This document shows, in pieces, positions 62,820 through 64,000 of a stretch of 64,000 nt of DNA. The number at the start of each line of letters is the position of its first letter. The first letter of the stretch is position 1. The stretch is from Arthrobacter globiformis (lineage in GTDB: Bacteria; Actinomycetota; Actinomycetes; Actinomycetales; Micrococcaceae), in contig NZ_JAUSYZ010000001.1 in assembly GCF_030817195.1 (NCBI RefSeq), positions 4,712,001 through 4,776,000 of the forward strand, written 5' to 3'. The position numbers and the translations under genes were made by a program. The notes beneath the pieces are model-generated. The model did not search any database, was not told the DNA's origin, and worked only from the letters and a program-made list of their open reading frames with translations.

Positions 62820-63506
62820 TCAGCCGATCGGCTCGGCCATCTGCTCCACCACATACTGGACATCAACGGAGTGGCCGGTCACCGGATCGGCCATCTCCAC
62901 CTTCCAGCTGCGGGCGAACTGGTTCACGCCGCCCGTCATGGCCACCGTGCCGGAGATGAGCACCGACCCGGGGGCGTTCAGGCCGCGTTCGGTGAGGACG
63001 TCCAGCCAGTAGTCCGGGGTCAGCAGGGCTTCCATCGAGCTGTCCTGGATGAGGGTATCGGGGGTGTCGCCCTCCCCCACCCAGGCCTTGAGGGTGATCT
63101 GGTCCAGGTGGTCCCGCACGTCATCGAGCCGCCACGCCTTGCGGCCCAGCACGTCCGGGCTCGCATTCTTGCTCCAGGCCACACCGTGCACCTCAAGCGC
63201 GCGGTCCGTATGGTCGCAGGCGACGGTGAGCAGCACACCGTCGTCGGTGATGACAAGGGCCCACTCCGCCTCCCCGGACGTGCGCTCATGCTGCACCTGC
63301 ACTTCCGATACCTGCTGGGCCAGATAGGGGGACACTGGATACAGGGCGGGAGTAGTAGCCGGGCCCGGAACGCCAAGTTCAGCGAGCTCAGCGATATGGG
63401 CCTGGACTTCATCCTGCTCACGCCCTGCGTAGCCGGCATTCAGGAGGTGCTTGACCTCCACATCCTGCGTGCGGCCGTCTGGTAGTTCAAAGCTCAGAGT
63501 CGTCAT
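62820..63506 (-). CDS. DUF2848 family protein
   Basis: A 228-residue DUF2848 protein, a family distantly like fumarylacetoacetate hydrolases: TLSFELPDGRTQDVEVKHLL, VPGPATTPALYPVSPYLAQQ, SGEAEWALVITDDGVLLTVA, CDHTDRALEVHGVAWSKNAS, and the conserved APGSVLISGTVAMTGG. ATG 63506. It is divergent from an MHS-type transporter gene, across a gap with two ATGTA palindromes, which suggests a small catabolic unit for an organic acid. Confidence 0.85.
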   Translation of the reverse strand: MTTLSFELPDGRTQDVEVKHLLNAGYAGREQDEVQAHIAELAELGVPGPATTPALYPVSPYLAQQVSEVQVQHERTSGEAEWALVITDDGVLLTVACDHTDRALEVHGVAWSKNASPDVLGRKAWRLDDVRDHLDQITLKAWVGEGDTPDTLIQDSSMEALLTPDYWLDVLTERGLNAPGSVLISGTVAMTGGVNQFARSWKVEMADPVTGHSVDVQYVVEQMAEPIG

Positions 63507-63574
63507 CGTGGATCCATCCTTTGCATTTGCTGCTGCAGAAATTTTTACAAACCGGAAACCGGAAACGGTCGCCA

Positions 63575-63605
63575 ATGTACATCCAGTATGCGTAATGTAT
63601 ACATT
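63575..63605. promoter_or_regulatory. Candidate GntR-type operator pair
   Basis: ATGTACAT (63575-63582) and AATGTATACATT (63594-63605) are perfect palindromes in the divergent DUF2848/transporter gap. They match the TNGTNNNACNA-like pattern of GntR FCD regulators, so a GntR protein outside the window or the one at 43793 might bind here. Also in this gap, ACCGGAAACCGGAAACGG is a short direct repeat. Confidence 0.4.
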
Positions 63606-63656
63606 TAACGCCAGCGTGACAGGCGTCACTAGAAAAACCTCGTGGAGGACAACACC

Positions 63657-64000
63657 ATGGCCAACGCTCCAGTTCCGGGTCCCGGCACAGCGCCGCATCC
63701 GCACAAGACGATTCACCCCAAGGGCCTGTACAAGGCCTTTGCCGCCAGCCTTACCGGCACCGCGCTCGAGTGGTACGACTTTGCCGTCTACTCGGCGGCG
63801 GCCGCCGTCGTATTTCCCGTCGTCTTCTTCCCGGCGACCGATCCCCTGACCGGGACGATCCTCGCATTCTCCACCTACGCCGTCGGGTATGTTTCGCGCC
63901 CGGTCGGCGGCATCATCTTCGGCCGGCTCGGGGACCGCATCGGCCGCAAGAAGGTCCTGGTAACCACGCTGATGATCATCGGCGTGGCCACGGTGCTCAT
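63657..64000 (+). CDS. MHS-family MFS transporter, partial
   Basis: The N-terminal 114 residues of a metabolite:H+ symporter of the KgtP/ProP group; it runs off the right edge. ASLTGTALEWYDFAVYSAAA (helix 1 with the family's EWYD), YAVGYVSRPVGGIIFGRLGD and RIGRKKVLVTTLMIIGVATV (conserved loop 2-3) are typical. GTGGAGGAC precedes ATG 63657. With DUF2848 beside it, the substrate is probably an organic acid. Confidence 0.88.
   Translation, partial: MANAPVPGPGTAPHPHKTIHPKGLYKAFAASLTGTALEWYDFAVYSAAAAVVFPVVFFPATDPLTGTILAFSTYAVGYVSRPVGGIIFGRLGDRIGRKKVLVTTLMIIGVATVL

Overview
The window is GC-rich DNA from a high-GC Gram-positive bacterium, most likely an Arthrobacter/Pseudarthrobacter-type actinobacterium. 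This is judged from gene content and gene style: a GAF-ANTAR regulator, an F420-dependent-type reductase, DUF6221 and DUF6986 proteins, a stand-alone LigD polymerase domain, and a purine/ureide cluster under an IclR regulator. No species call is possible from the sequence alone. No rRNA, tRNA, CRISPR array, complete insertion sequence or prophage was seen.

Region 1 (1-13.3 kb) is a purine/ureide catabolic locus. It holds a nucleoside/guanine deaminase, 8-oxoguanine deaminase, uricase, an NCS2 xanthine/urate permease, an IclR regulator, an ACT-domain malic enzyme, malate synthase, a DUF6986 aldolase-like protein and (S)-ureidoglycine aminohydrolase. Read together, urate and ureides are broken down to glyoxylate, which is condensed with acetyl-CoA to malate and decarboxylated to pyruvate. 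The middle steps (5-hydroxyisourate hydrolase, OHCU decarboxylase, allantoinase, allantoate amidohydrolase) are not in the window. An AT-rich motif related to TTTCGYA recurs in three intergenic regions of this locus and may be the IclR operator. A LigD polymerase gene interrupts the locus.

Region 2 (13.3-34.4 kb) is general accessory metabolism and stress: VOC and SDR genes, a zinc alcohol dehydrogenase, HAD, DUF1508, GH15, DUF72, App1-like phosphatase and GH1 genes. It also has an AAA ATPase with a collagen-like tail, two Hsp20 genes (one followed by a J-like protein lacking HPD), PAP2, NAD-epimerase, GAF-ANTAR, TetR, an orphan HATPase and a sugar/nucleoside kinase.

Region 3 (34.6-43.1 kb) is decayed. 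It contains an LLM flavin monooxygenase gene with two compensating frameshifts, a truncated multicopper oxidase beside a small inverted-repeat element, and a flavohaemoglobin fragment. Intact genes between them are an alpha/beta hydrolase, a Lys-rich secreted protein, a secreted subtilase, CorA and a cupin.

Region 4 (43.1-48.9 kb) is a compact module: GATase and GntR/FadR regulator on one strand, divergent from a MatC-type carrier, a CaiB-type CoA-transferase and a fused biotin-enzyme-type carboxyltransferase. I read it as a possible malonate-like dicarboxylate degradation system in which a CoA-transferase and a carboxyltransferase replace the MatB ligase and MatA decarboxylase.

Region 5 (48.9-64 kb) holds an FMN reductase, a Na+/H+ antiporter with a C-terminal UBP zinc finger, a frameshifted ABC exporter overlapping a Nudix/histidine-phosphatase fusion, HNH nuclease, DUF1992, F420-type reductase, an ASCH remnant, thioredoxin, an LssY-domain protein, an AlaA-type aminotransferase, DUF2848 and the start of an MHS-family transporter. 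Intergenic hairpins of the form GACGGCGGG-loop-CCCGCCGTC recur as apparent terminators.
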